64,000 bases of DNA, taken from the NCBI GenBank assembly GCA_964410665.1, contig CAYPIE010000003.1:62001-126000 (forward strand), given 5' to 3'. This DNA is from CAYPIE01 sp964410665. Its GTDB lineage: Bacteria > Planctomycetota > Planctomycetia > Gemmatales > Gemmataceae. Numbering within the stretch: the first letter of the stretch is position 1; each line of letters begins with the position of its first letter. A model generated the notes under the pieces. The model ran no database searches and was not told the origin of the DNA. It worked only from the letters and a program-made list of their open reading frames with translations. The position numbers and the translations under genes were made by a program. Positions 55,454 to 63,762 of this stretch are shown piece by piece.

Positions 55454-57882
55454 CAGGACTCGATGCGCTCCAAGAGGGCATGCGGCTACACCAGGCAGGC
55501 CGCTTTCAAGAAGCCGAACAACAGTACCGTCAGGTGCTTGCTCAACAGGCGAATCACCCCGATGCTTTACATTTGCTCGGTCTATTGGCGTATCAGCACG
55601 CCCGCCATGCACAGGCGATCGAACTCATCAGCCAAGCACTCCGTCAACGCCCTGGAGAACCGGTTTACCTTGCGAATCTCGGTCCGGTCTACGCCGCACA
55701 GGGACGTCATGAGGAGGCGATTCGCTGCTACGAAAAAGCGCTTGCAAGCCGACCGCAATTTACCGAGTGTATTTACAACCTGGCAAACAGTCTTAAAGCG
55801 GTCAATCGGCTTACCGAGGCCATCGACCACTACGAAAAAGTGCTCGAAGTGCGTCCTAGATACCCCGAGGCCTGGACCAATTTAGGCAACGCCCGTCAGC
55901 GTCAAGGACGCTTTGATGATGCCGTGGCTTGTTACGAAAAAGCCCTCAACCAACAGCCCAACCAGATCGAGGCCATGGTCGGCATGGCGAATGCCCGCCA
56001 TGCTCAGGGTCGGTTTGCCGAGGCACACACCTTGTACGAGCAAGCCAAGGTGTTGCGACCAAATCACGCGGATCTTTGCTTTAATCACAGCGTGCATCGG
56101 TTGTTGCAGGGTCAGCTGCCGGAAGCTTGGGAAGATTATGAGTATCGCTGGCAAGTCAGCAAGCTTCGCCTACCAACACTGAAGCAGCCACGCTGGGACG
56201 GGAGCAATCTCGAGGGCAAGAGCATCTACCTGATCCCTGAGCAAGGACTGGGGGATACGCTTCACTTCGTCCGCTATGCCAAAGTCCTTAAGGACCAAGG
56301 GGCCACCACGATTGTCAGCGTTCAATCCCCGCTTGTTCCGCTAATTAGTCGGACTCCCGGAATTGACTTGTTGCTCAGCGAAGCCGATCCACCTCCCGTG
56401 AGCGATTTTTGGAGTCCTCTGCTGAGTCTTCCGGGTCGATTCAATACACGTCTGGAAACCATCCCGCAGGCGATTCCCTACCTCTATGCTGACCCAAAGC
56501 GAATTGAACACTGGGGGCAGGAACTTGGCAAATTGCCTGGACGCAAGATCGGCATCGCTTGGCAAGGGGATCCAAGCCACATTCGCGACAGTTTACGTTC
56601 CATCCCGCTTAACGTATTTGCGCTGATCGCCAAGATCCCGGAGGTGACCCTCGTCAGCTTGCAAAAGGGTGCAGGTTGTGAGCAACTCGCTGAATGGTCG
56701 GGACCTGCCATCTACTCAGTAGGAGACCGGTGCGATAGTGCGGGAGCTTTTGTCGATACGGCCGCGGTAATGCATCATCTTGATCTGGTCATTACTGCTG
56801 ATACCGCCATCGCGCATCTAGCGGGAGGGCTTGGGCTGCCGGTCTGGCTCGCCCTTTCCATGTCGCCAGATTGGCGCTGGCTACTCGAGCGAGAGGATAG
56901 CCCATGGTATCCAACCCTCAAACTGTTTCGTCAAACGACTCTCGGTGACTGGGACTCTGTGTTAGTACCAATGCGGCAACGGCTCGAGCAAGGTGCCTGG
57001 CCTGAGCGGACCTCTCCACCCACTGCACCACCTTCTTTACCGATCTCAGCACGCCGGTCCCCCGAAGAGAGCGTGATTCTGCAACACGATTTCCAACGGC
57101 TTCGTCGAGGTAAACATGGCGTGTTTCTTTACAACCGCCATGACCGTTATATCGGCCACTCGATGGATCAATATGGTGAATTTTCCGAAGGCGAGATCGA
57201 GCTGTTTCAACAGTTGATTCGTCCCGGCGATGTGGTTCTCGAAGCGGGGGCGAACATGGGTTTCCATACCGTCGTCCTTGCCCAGTTCGTCAGCCCCGCT
57301 GGCAAGGTGATTGCCTATGAACCGCAACGCATTCTATTCCAAACCCTCTGTGCAAATCTCGCTTTAAGTGCACTCACCAATGTGGACGCCCGTCACGCAG
57401 CCCTGGGAGACAAGCCCGGGAGCTTGAAGGTCCCAATGCTCGACTACGCGCAACCGAATAACTTTGGGGGCGTCAGTTTTGGTCAATTTAGCAGCGGTGA
57501 GGATGTCCCGGTTCAAACCATCGATCAGTTACAATTGCCACAGCTACGCTTGCTCAAGGCAGATGTGGAAGGGATGGAGAGTGCGGTGCTGTTGGGTGCC
57601 AGTCAGACCATCGCGCGTTGTCGGCCCCTGCTCTACGTTGAAAATGACCGCAAGGATCGCTCGGAAGAGTTATTGACGCAAATGCTGGGGTGGGATTATC
57701 GCTTGTATTGGCATACCCCGCCGTTATTCAATCCGACCAACTATAATCGAAACCCAATCAACGCATTTGGTCGAATCGTTTCGATAAACGTCTTAGGAGT
57801 GCCGGCGGAGTTGCAGATGAACGTCGCTGGACTACGACCCATTCAGTCACCGAAGGACACATGGCGTAGTTTGCCAAGCTAA
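55450..57882 (+). CDS. TPR/GT9-like protein fused to FkbM methyltransferase
   Basis: An 810-residue protein. Residues 5-220 are TPRs, starting GLDALQEGMRLHQAGRFQEA. Residues 240-520 are the GT9-like domain (PEQGLGDTLHFVRYAKVL, ADTAIAHLAGGLGLPVWLAL, EREDSPWYPTLKLF). Residues 580-785 are an FkbM-type SAM methyltransferase: IRPGDVVLEAGANMGFHTVV, IAYEPQRILFQTLCANL, LLKADVEGMESAVLLGA. FkbM enzymes O-methylate sugars or polyketides, so this protein may transfer and methylate a sugar. Its ATG overlaps the upstream stop in ATGA (55450-55453), so it is coupled to the megaprotein. About 50 bases before the ABC gene. Acceptor and sugar unknown. Confidence 0.87.
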   Translation: MTGLDALQEGMRLHQAGRFQEAEQQYRQVLAQQANHPDALHLLGLLAYQHARHAQAIELISQALRQRPGEPVYLANLGPVYAAQGRHEEAIRCYEKALASRPQFTECIYNLANSLKAVNRLTEAIDHYEKVLEVRPRYPEAWTNLGNARQRQGRFDDAVACYEKALNQQPNQIEAMVGMANARHAQGRFAEAHTLYEQAKVLRPNHADLCFNHSVHRLLQGQLPEAWEDYEYRWQVSKLRLPTLKQPRWDGSNLEGKSIYLIPEQGLGDTLHFVRYAKVLKDQGATTIVSVQSPLVPLISRTPGIDLLLSEADPPPVSDFWSPLLSLPGRFNTRLETIPQAIPYLYADPKRIEHWGQELGKLPGRKIGIAWQGDPSHIRDSLRSIPLNVFALIAKIPEVTLVSLQKGAGCEQLAEWSGPAIYSVGDRCDSAGAFVDTAAVMHHLDLVITADTAIAHLAGGLGLPVWLALSMSPDWRWLLEREDSPWYPTLKLFRQTTLGDWDSVLVPMRQRLEQGAWPERTSPPTAPPSLPISARRSPEESVILQHDFQRLRRGKHGVFLYNRHDRYIGHSMDQYGEFSEGEIELFQQLIRPGDVVLEAGANMGFHTVVLAQFVSPAGKVIAYEPQRILFQTLCANLALSALTNVDARHAALGDKPGSLKVPMLDYAQPNNFGGVSFGQFSSGEDVPVQTIDQLQLPQLRLLKADVEGMESAVLLGASQTIARCRPLLYVENDRKDRSEELLTQMLGWDYRLYWHTPPLFNPTNYNRNPINAFGRIVSINVLGVPAELQMNVAGLRPIQSPKDTWRSLPS

Positions 57883-57932
57883 GTTCCTACCTACGAGGCC
57901 GCAGCAAAATATTTGCACGAGGTGAATCAAGT

Positions 57933-58679
57933 ATGCCGCTGATCGAGCTACGGGATATTCGGAAGGTGTACAACCTTGGGGAAGTGGAGGTTGCGGCCCT
58001 ACGTGGTGTGTCCCTGGACCTTGAAAAGGGAGAGTTTGTCGCTCTGGTCGGACCTTCCGGGTCCGGCAAATCCACGCTGATGAACACCCTTGGCTGCCTG
58101 GATCGCCCATCGAGCGGGAGTTACAAGCTAGACGGGCGAGAACTCGTTACCTTGTCGCGTGATCAGCGTGCTCGGGTCCGCAACGAGCAGATAGGTTTCG
58201 TCTTTCAGAACTTCAACCTGCTCAACCGGACTTCGGCCCTGGAGAATGTGGAGCTCCCCCTGCTCTACGCCCACGGCGTTTCGGCTTGGGAACGGCGGCG
58301 TCGTGCCACGGAACTCCTCGAGAAGGTCGGACTCGGAGACCGCCTTGACCACCATCCCGGCCAGCTCTCTGGCGGCCAGCAACAACGAGTCGCCATCGCC
58401 CGTTCTCTGGTCAACCGCCCAGCCATCTTGATGGGCGATGAGCCAACCGGGAATCTGGACACCCGGACCAGCAAGGAGATTCTGCAACTATTCCGCGAGT
58501 TAAATAAAGAGCAAGGTATTACGGTGATTCTGGTTACCCACGACGTTTCGGTGGCTCGCAACACCCGGCGGATCATCGTGTTGCGCGACGGGCTCATCGT
58601 GGAAGACACGCCGGATTATCCACGGGCGATGCAGGCCCTGCATGCCGGGGAAGAGGTTGCGGAAGCTTCCGGAGCCTGA
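57933..58679 (+). CDS. ABC transporter ATP-binding protein, MacB/LolD type
   Basis: The 248-residue ATPase of an envelope ABC exporter. Walker A GPSGSGKST (about residues 40-48), Q-loop FVFQNFNLL, signature LSGGQQQRVAIAR, Walker B ILMGDEPTGNLD and H-loop VTHD. The pattern with VYNLGEVEVAALRGVSLD near the start is typical of MacB/LolD/FtsE-like ATPases. GAGGTG lies 9 bases before ATG 57933. The TolC-like gene follows after 51 bases; the matching permease and adaptor are convergent on the other strand. In E. coli MacB the ATPase and permease are one protein; here they are separate. Cytoplasmic side of the inner membrane. Confidence 0.93.
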   Translation: MPLIELRDIRKVYNLGEVEVAALRGVSLDLEKGEFVALVGPSGSGKSTLMNTLGCLDRPSSGSYKLDGRELVTLSRDQRARVRNEQIGFVFQNFNLLNRTSALENVELPLLYAHGVSAWERRRRATELLEKVGLGDRLDHHPGQLSGGQQQRVAIARSLVNRPAILMGDEPTGNLDTRTSKEILQLFRELNKEQGITVILVTHDVSVARNTRRIIVLRDGLIVEDTPDYPRAMQALHAGEEVAEASGA

Positions 58680-58730
58680 TAACCAGAAAAACCAGAAGAT
58701 TCCCCCGTCCCGCGGCCGATTTTAGGCTAT

Positions 58731-60677
58731 ATGAGACACCTTCGCCTCCTACAGCTGACCAGCTTCGTCTGTTTGTGGGTGCCGATCACCTTGGCCGGCT
58801 GCCGAAACACACCATTCCTCGTCGATACTGTGGTTCGAGAACAGCGCTTGCTAGAAGTCCGCAAGCCCGAGCAACTGCCTCAGATCCCGCCCCCGAAAGT
58901 AGATCCTCCGATCACTGTGACCACAGCGGATTTCAGCGAGGATTCGCCCTCGGCCGATGAGGCGGACCCAGAAACCATGGAGCTGTCGCTCAACCAGGCC
59001 ATCCAAATCGGGCTCGCCAATTCCGAGGTGGTCCGCGTGCTGGCCGGTCTCTCCGCCGTGTCCAGCGGCCAGACCATCTATGACCCGGCGATCTCCAACA
59101 CACAGATCGACGTGGCGCGGGCAGTATTCGATCCGGCGGTGAACTTTAATAACGTGTTTAACCGGACCGAATTCCCCAACGCGGTGGCAAACCCATTCGC
59201 CCCGCTCGGTGCGATCATCACCGGCAACCGAATCGATCAACATGACCTCAGCGTCGGAGTCAGCAAGCAAACGGTTACGGGTGGGTCCGCAAGCCTGAAC
59301 TTCCTCAACAACCACATCGAGGCCAGCCCCAGCTTTACCACACTAAATCCGCAAGACCGGTCGAATTTGATCTTGAGTTACACGCAACCATTGTTCCAGG
59401 GGGCGGGTCTGGAAGTGAATCTGGCCCCGATCGTGATCGCTCGCATCAACACCGAACGCTCGTACTTCCAGTTTAAGGATGCCCTGCAAGAGTTGGTCCG
59501 CGGGGTGATCGAGGCATACTGGGGCGTGGTGTTCGCCGAGGTGGATGTCTGGGCCCGGGAGCGTCAGGTCGAGCTTAGCCAGTTTGCCGCAGACTTCGCC
59601 CAGGCGCAATTCGAGAGCGGGTTGTTAGGCGGCACGGCCGGGGAGGCAGCGCAAGCTCAAGTATCGTTGCTGAACTTCAAGAGTGCCTTGATTGCCGCGC
59701 GAGCAAACCTATTACAGCGTCAAGCGGCCTTACGCAACATCCTCGGTCTCCCACCGAGTCAACCCGCGCGGCTGGTCCTGACCACCCCACCGAAGGGGAC
59801 ACGGGTCGATCCAGAGTGGGAGGAATTGATCCGCCTGGCCACCGAGCGGCGTCCCGACTTGATTGAGCTGAAGTTGATCATCGAGGCGGATGAACAACGC
59901 TTGATCCAGGCCGACAATCAGGCACAACCCCGTGTCGATGCCACCATGTTCTATCGATGGAACGGCCTCGAAGGCCGCACCCCCACTGGGCGATTCCTAG
60001 AGACGGGGCCGAGCGAGTTCACTGACTGGTCGCTCGGCGTCAACTTCTCAGTGCCAATCGGGCTGCGGCAAGAGCGGGCGGCGTTACGGAGTATCCAGCT
60101 GCAGCTTGCCCGAGATCGCGCCAACCTGCAACAAGGGGTCCACCAGACGGTGCACGACCTGGCCGATACCATCCGGAGCCTGGACCAGGCCTTCGAGCAG
60201 TACGAAGTGCTGAAAGAGACCCGCAGCAAGGCGCTCATTAACATTCGCCAGCAACTTGAGCGTTTCTATGCAGGGATCGGTCAGAAGGGGAACCCGATTT
60301 ACCTTCAGGTGTTGCAAGCCATCACCGACTTCGGCAATGCTGTCAGCGGTGAGGCAGATGCCTTGACCTCGTACAACACCCTCTTGGCGACCTTAGAACG
60401 GCGAACCGGCACTATTCTGGAAACTCACGGAATCCGTCTCTACGAAGAACGCTTCCAGTCGATGGGTCCTTTGGGGCGACACTTCCGGGCAGCTGATTAT
60501 CCGGCAGCAGTGTATCCCGGTTCCAACCAATCCCGATACTCGCAGGAGGATGAACCGGCGCAGAATTTCTTCGACCTGCAGGATTTTCCCGAGCTGGATC
60601 GGATCCCCGATCCTCTCGGGGAGAAAGTACCGGAACTGCTCCCGCTGCCGCGGACCGACCAAGCCAACCGACAGTGA
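58731..60677 (+). CDS. TolC-like outer membrane efflux lipoprotein
   Basis: A 648-residue outer membrane channel protein. The N-terminus MRHLRLLQLTSFVCLWVPITL ends in a lipobox-like LAGC, so it is probably a lipoprotein. Two TolC-type repeats of long helices with strands follow: MELSLNQAIQIGLANSEVVR and LILSYTQPLFQGAGLEVNLAP; the second at LIELKLIIEADEQRLIQADN and VNFSVPIGLRQERAALRSIQ. These match the OEP family. Longer than TolC (about 490) owing to a Pro-rich N-terminal linker and a C-terminal tail of about 90 residues. It follows the ABC ATPase by 51 bases and should join it with the permease and adaptor in one exporter. An inverted repeat spans its stop. Confidence 0.9.
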   Translation: MRHLRLLQLTSFVCLWVPITLAGCRNTPFLVDTVVREQRLLEVRKPEQLPQIPPPKVDPPITVTTADFSEDSPSADEADPETMELSLNQAIQIGLANSEVVRVLAGLSAVSSGQTIYDPAISNTQIDVARAVFDPAVNFNNVFNRTEFPNAVANPFAPLGAIITGNRIDQHDLSVGVSKQTVTGGSASLNFLNNHIEASPSFTTLNPQDRSNLILSYTQPLFQGAGLEVNLAPIVIARINTERSYFQFKDALQELVRGVIEAYWGVVFAEVDVWARERQVELSQFAADFAQAQFESGLLGGTAGEAAQAQVSLLNFKSALIAARANLLQRQAALRNILGLPPSQPARLVLTTPPKGTRVDPEWEELIRLATERRPDLIELKLIIEADEQRLIQADNQAQPRVDATMFYRWNGLEGRTPTGRFLETGPSEFTDWSLGVNFSVPIGLRQERAALRSIQLQLARDRANLQQGVHQTVHDLADTIRSLDQAFEQYEVLKETRSKALINIRQQLERFYAGIGQKGNPIYLQVLQAITDFGNAVSGEADALTSYNTLLATLERRTGTILETHGIRLYEERFQSMGPLGRHFRAADYPAAVYPGSNQSRYSQEDEPAQNFFDLQDFPELDRIPDPLGEKVPELLPLPRTDQANRQ

Positions 60678-60699
60678 GCCAACCCCGGGAGTGGCTCAC
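60674..60699. terminator. hairpin over convergent stop codons
   Basis: GTGAGCCA (60674-60681) pairs exactly with TGGCTCAC (60692-60699), loop 10 bases. The stem contains the stop codons of the TolC gene (60675-60677) and the permease gene (60696-60698), so it may end transcription in both directions. No T run. Confidence 0.6.
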
Positions 60700-61937
60700 T
60701 CGTAACGAAGGGCGTCGATAGGGTCGAGACGACTGGCCCGCCGGGCCGGGTAGAACCCGAAGAAGATGCCAACCCCGGCCGAGAATACCAGGGCGATCAC
60801 AGCGGCTTCCAGGGACACCACCACTGGCCACTTGGTACCGGTGGTGAACTCGTTGATCACCAGAGTAATGCCGACCGACGCGCCGATACCGAGTGCAATA
60901 CCGACGATGCCCCCGATTACGGACAGGAGCGTTGACTCGACCAGGAACTGCCAGAGAATATCCCGGCCGCGGGCGCCCACGGCCATTCGGATGCCGATCT
61001 CGCGGGTCCGCTCCGTGACCGAAACCAGCATAATGTTCATAATGCCGACACCGCCGACTAGCAGCGAGATGCCCGCGATGGCAGCCAACATGAGGGTGAT
61101 GGTCCCGGTAATCACGCCCAGGGTGTTGGCGATCTCGGTGGTATTCTGGACGCGGAAATCCGCCCGTTGCCCTGGGGAGATGTCGTGACGCTCGAGGAGA
61201 AGAGTTCGGATCTCGTCCTCGGCCTGGGCCATCACGTCATCAGTCCGCGCCGAGGCCATGATGGCGTTAACTTCTCGGAAGCTGGAGCCTTGCAGGCGCT
61301 TCTGCACGGTCGAGTAGGGCATCAAGACCACGTCGTCCTGGTCAGAGCCGACCATGTTTGCCCCCTTACGCTCAAGGATGCCGATGACGCGGAAGGGGAT
61401 GTTCTTGATGCGGACGTTCTCGCCCAACGGGTTGGTGGTTTGAAACAACTTGCCGACAAGGGTATGTCCGATGACACAGACCTTGGCCGCGCCGGTGATG
61501 TCGCGCTGAGAGATGAACGCCCCGTACCGGAGCGTCCAGTTACGTACCGTGAGGTAATCTGGGCCGACGCCCAGCAGTTCGCGCGGCTTCCAGTTTACGT
61601 TGCCGTAGATGACCTGGCCGCTGGTCCCGACCATTGGCGAGGCAGCGACCACCCCTGGGCATTCCTCGCTTAACGCCTTGGCATCTTCAGCGGTCAAGGT
61701 CGTGACCGGGGCTTGACGCACGCCCCCGCGGTTGAGGCTACCCGGGGTAATGATGATGACGTTGGTGCCCAGGCTCTCCAGTTGACCCTGAACCAGACCA
61801 CCAGCACTTTGGCCGATCGAGACCATGGTGGTCACCGCCGCGATGCCGATGACCACCCCAAGCACCGTAAGTCCCGCGCGGAGTTTGTTCTTCTGCAAAG
61901 CACGTAAGGCAATCCGCGTGGTTAGAAACAGCTTCAT
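60696..61937 (-). CDS. ABC transporter permease, MacB-like (MacB_PCD + FtsX)
   Basis: The 413-residue permease has an N-terminal membrane helix (ALQKNKLRAGLTVLGVVIGIAA), a large periplasmic MacB_PCD region (about 45-280: GLVQGQLESLGTNVIIITPGS) and an FtsX domain with three membrane helices near the C-terminus (ITLMLAAIAGISLLVGGVGI, LLSVIGGIVGIALGIGASVG, AVIALVFSAGVGIFFGFYPA). The family ending ARRASRLDPIDALRYE is present. It is transcribed from the adaptor, 37 bases upstream, in a MacA-MacB order. The ATPase it needs is encoded by the convergent gene 57933-58679. Inner membrane. Substrate unknown (peptides, lipoproteins or antibiotics are typical). Confidence 0.92.
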   Translation of the reverse strand: MKLFLTTRIALRALQKNKLRAGLTVLGVVIGIAAVTTMVSIGQSAGGLVQGQLESLGTNVIIITPGSLNRGGVRQAPVTTLTAEDAKALSEECPGVVAASPMVGTSGQVIYGNVNWKPRELLGVGPDYLTVRNWTLRYGAFISQRDITGAAKVCVIGHTLVGKLFQTTNPLGENVRIKNIPFRVIGILERKGANMVGSDQDDVVLMPYSTVQKRLQGSSFREVNAIMASARTDDVMAQAEDEIRTLLLERHDISPGQRADFRVQNTTEIANTLGVITGTITLMLAAIAGISLLVGGVGIMNIMLVSVTERTREIGIRMAVGARGRDILWQFLVESTLLSVIGGIVGIALGIGASVGITLVINEFTTGTKWPVVVSLEAAVIALVFSAGVGIFFGFYPARRASRLDPIDALRYE

Positions 61938-61974
61938 CCGTTCTCCAGCCCTACTCCCTGGTGGTTCGCCATGC

Positions 61975-63318
61975 TTAAGACTCGATGCCGGTGACCAGTT
62001 TCTGACCTTCGCTCAGTTCGCCCTCCGCAAGCTCGGTGAACTTACTGTCACTCAAGCCAGTCCACACTTCGATGGCCCGCAGGAATTGCCCTTGCTGCAC
62101 CCAAACATGACGTCGCTTACTGTTCTTGCGTGCCGCTGCCCGCTCCGACGCGGAAGGAACGGCGGATTGCGTTGACTGTTCCTCATCGGGGTCGATGACC
62201 CGCTCCGCACCGTCTAGGATCGGCCGGTCATTGGGATGCACCTGTTCGCGCTCCGGATAGAAGCGTAATGCCCCGTTGGGGATTTTGAGAACGCCATCGA
62301 CCTTGGCGATTTGAAAGGATAGGTTCGCCGTCATCCCGGGAAACAGCTTCAGGTCGGGGTTGGTGGTCGAGACGACCACCGGGTAGGTGACCACGTTTTG
62401 GGTGGTGGTGGCATTGCGGCGGATCTCCTTGATGGTCCCCTCGAACAAATCGTCGGGGTACGCGTCGACGGTGAACTGTACCGGCTGGCCTTTGGCTTGG
62501 GCCCGACGTATGAGCCCGATGTCGGCCTCATCCACAGAGGCGTACACGTACATTTCCTCGCGCATACGTGGGGCAATGATGAACAATTCAGGGGCCTGGA
62601 ATGCCGACGCAAGGCTTGCTCCATCATCCACCTTGCGGTCGATGATAATCCCGGGCACCGGCGGGTAAATCTTTGTATACTCGAGATTGGTTTTCGAGTT
62701 TTTCAAGTTGCCCCTGGACTGCGACACCGCGGCTTGGGCCTGTTCCACCGAGGCTTCGGCCTGCAACACTGCTGCTTCAGCCACCTTCTTCTGCTGCTTG
62801 AGCGATTCGGCGGAATATTTGTATTGGTCCATCTCGGCCTGGGAGATGAACCTGGGATCTTTGTCCCGCAGTTGTTGGGCCCGACGATAATCCCGCGCGG
62901 CCTGATCGAGAAGAGCTTGAATGCGGTCGACATCGGCCCTCTGGCTGTTCAGAGTAGCCTTCGCACTACGAACCGCCGCAAGGTCGCGTTCCAACGAAGC
63001 CATGTCACGGTCGTATGTTGCCTCATACAACCGCGGGTCAATCTCGGCCAGCAGGTCGTCAGTTTCGACCTCGTCGTTGAAGTCGGCGTGTACCTTCAGG
63101 ATCGGCCCGGACACGATCGCCCCGACTAGCACCTTCCGAACCGGTTCAATGGTGCCGGTGGAGTTGACCACCTCGACGATACCGCCTCGCGCGACGGGCT
63201 CTTCGCGGTAGGTGACCTGTCTACGTTGTTTCAGGAACGCCGAGACTGGAACATACGCCCCATAGCCGATCCCGCCGATGACCGTCAGAATCAAAAAACG
63301 CTTTAGCCAACGACGCAT
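61975..63318 (-). CDS. HlyD/MacA-type periplasmic adaptor
   Basis: A 447-residue membrane fusion protein: N-terminal helix (LKRFLILTVIGGIGYGAYVPV), then a barrel-sandwich hybrid domain (VEVVNSTGTIEPVRKVLVGA, VHADFNDEVETDDLLAEIDP). A long coiled-coil hairpin spans about residues 95-210 (SLERDLAAVRSAKATLNSQR and SVEQAQAAVSQSRGN). A beta-barrel domain (FTVDAYPDDLFEGTIKEIRR) and a MacA-like membrane-proximal end follow. Such adaptors connect MacB-type permeases to TolC. GAGG lies 8 bases before ATG 63318. The permease follows 37 bases downstream. The extended C-terminal part (RRHVWVQQGQFLRAIEVWTG) is usual for planctomycete versions. Confidence 0.93.
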   Translation of the reverse strand: MRRWLKRFLILTVIGGIGYGAYVPVSAFLKQRRQVTYREEPVARGGIVEVVNSTGTIEPVRKVLVGAIVSGPILKVHADFNDEVETDDLLAEIDPRLYEATYDRDMASLERDLAAVRSAKATLNSQRADVDRIQALLDQAARDYRRAQQLRDKDPRFISQAEMDQYKYSAESLKQQKKVAEAAVLQAEASVEQAQAAVSQSRGNLKNSKTNLEYTKIYPPVPGIIIDRKVDDGASLASAFQAPELFIIAPRMREEMYVYASVDEADIGLIRRAQAKGQPVQFTVDAYPDDLFEGTIKEIRRNATTTQNVVTYPVVVSTTNPDLKLFPGMTANLSFQIAKVDGVLKIPNGALRFYPEREQVHPNDRPILDGAERVIDPDEEQSTQSAVPSASERAAARKNSKRRHVWVQQGQFLRAIEVWTGLSDSKFTELAEGELSEGQKLVTGIES

Positions 63319-63408
63319 GGATGAACCCTCTGCTCAGAACTCCCCGGAGACCTGAATAATACCAGGATCGGGAAGCCCGGGTTTCGCCCAAGGCCGGTCA
63401 GCAGGGGC

Positions 63409-63762
63409 TCATGGCCCGATTGCGGTAGGTCCACGCTCACCGGTACGAATCCGGACACAATCCTCAAGAGCCAATACGAATATTTTGCCATCCCCCACTT
63501 GGCCCGTTTCGGTCGACCGTCCGGCATGAACAATGGCTTCAATCGCAGCTTCGGTAAAGGCCTCGTTGACGGCAATTTCGAGTTTGACCTTGGGCAATAA
63601 TCGGGTTTGGATCTCCGTACCGCGATAGACCTCCGTATAGCCTCGCTGTCGCCCACACCCACGCACATCGGAAACGGTCATCAGGTAGATATCACACCCA
63701 TTCAAGGCTTCTTGGACGGCTTCAAGCCGCTCTGGGCGAATAATGGCCACGATCATTTTCAT
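63409..63762 (-). CDS. P-II nitrogen regulatory protein (GlnB/GlnK-like)
   Basis: A 117-residue P-II signalling protein, binding ATP/ADP and 2-oxoglutarate to control nitrogen metabolism. Motifs: MKMIVAIIRPERLEAVQEAL, TVSDVRGCGRQRGYTEVYRG, LLPKVKLEI, then GQVGDGKIFVLALEDCVRIRT (the ATP-binding C-loop). In the T-loop, E. coli GlnB has RGAEYMVDF with uridylylated Tyr51; here the same place reads RGTEIQTRL, so this tyrosine is missing. Start ATG 63762 with GGGAG 5 bases upstream; the longer frame to 63984 belongs to the overlapping upstream gene. It overlaps that gene by 4 bases (ATGA), so translation is coupled. Confidence 0.93.
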   Translation of the reverse strand: MKMIVAIIRPERLEAVQEALNGCDIYLMTVSDVRGCGRQRGYTEVYRGTEIQTRLLPKVKLEIAVNEAFTEAAIEAIVHAGRSTETGQVGDGKIFVLALEDCVRIRTGERGPTAIGP

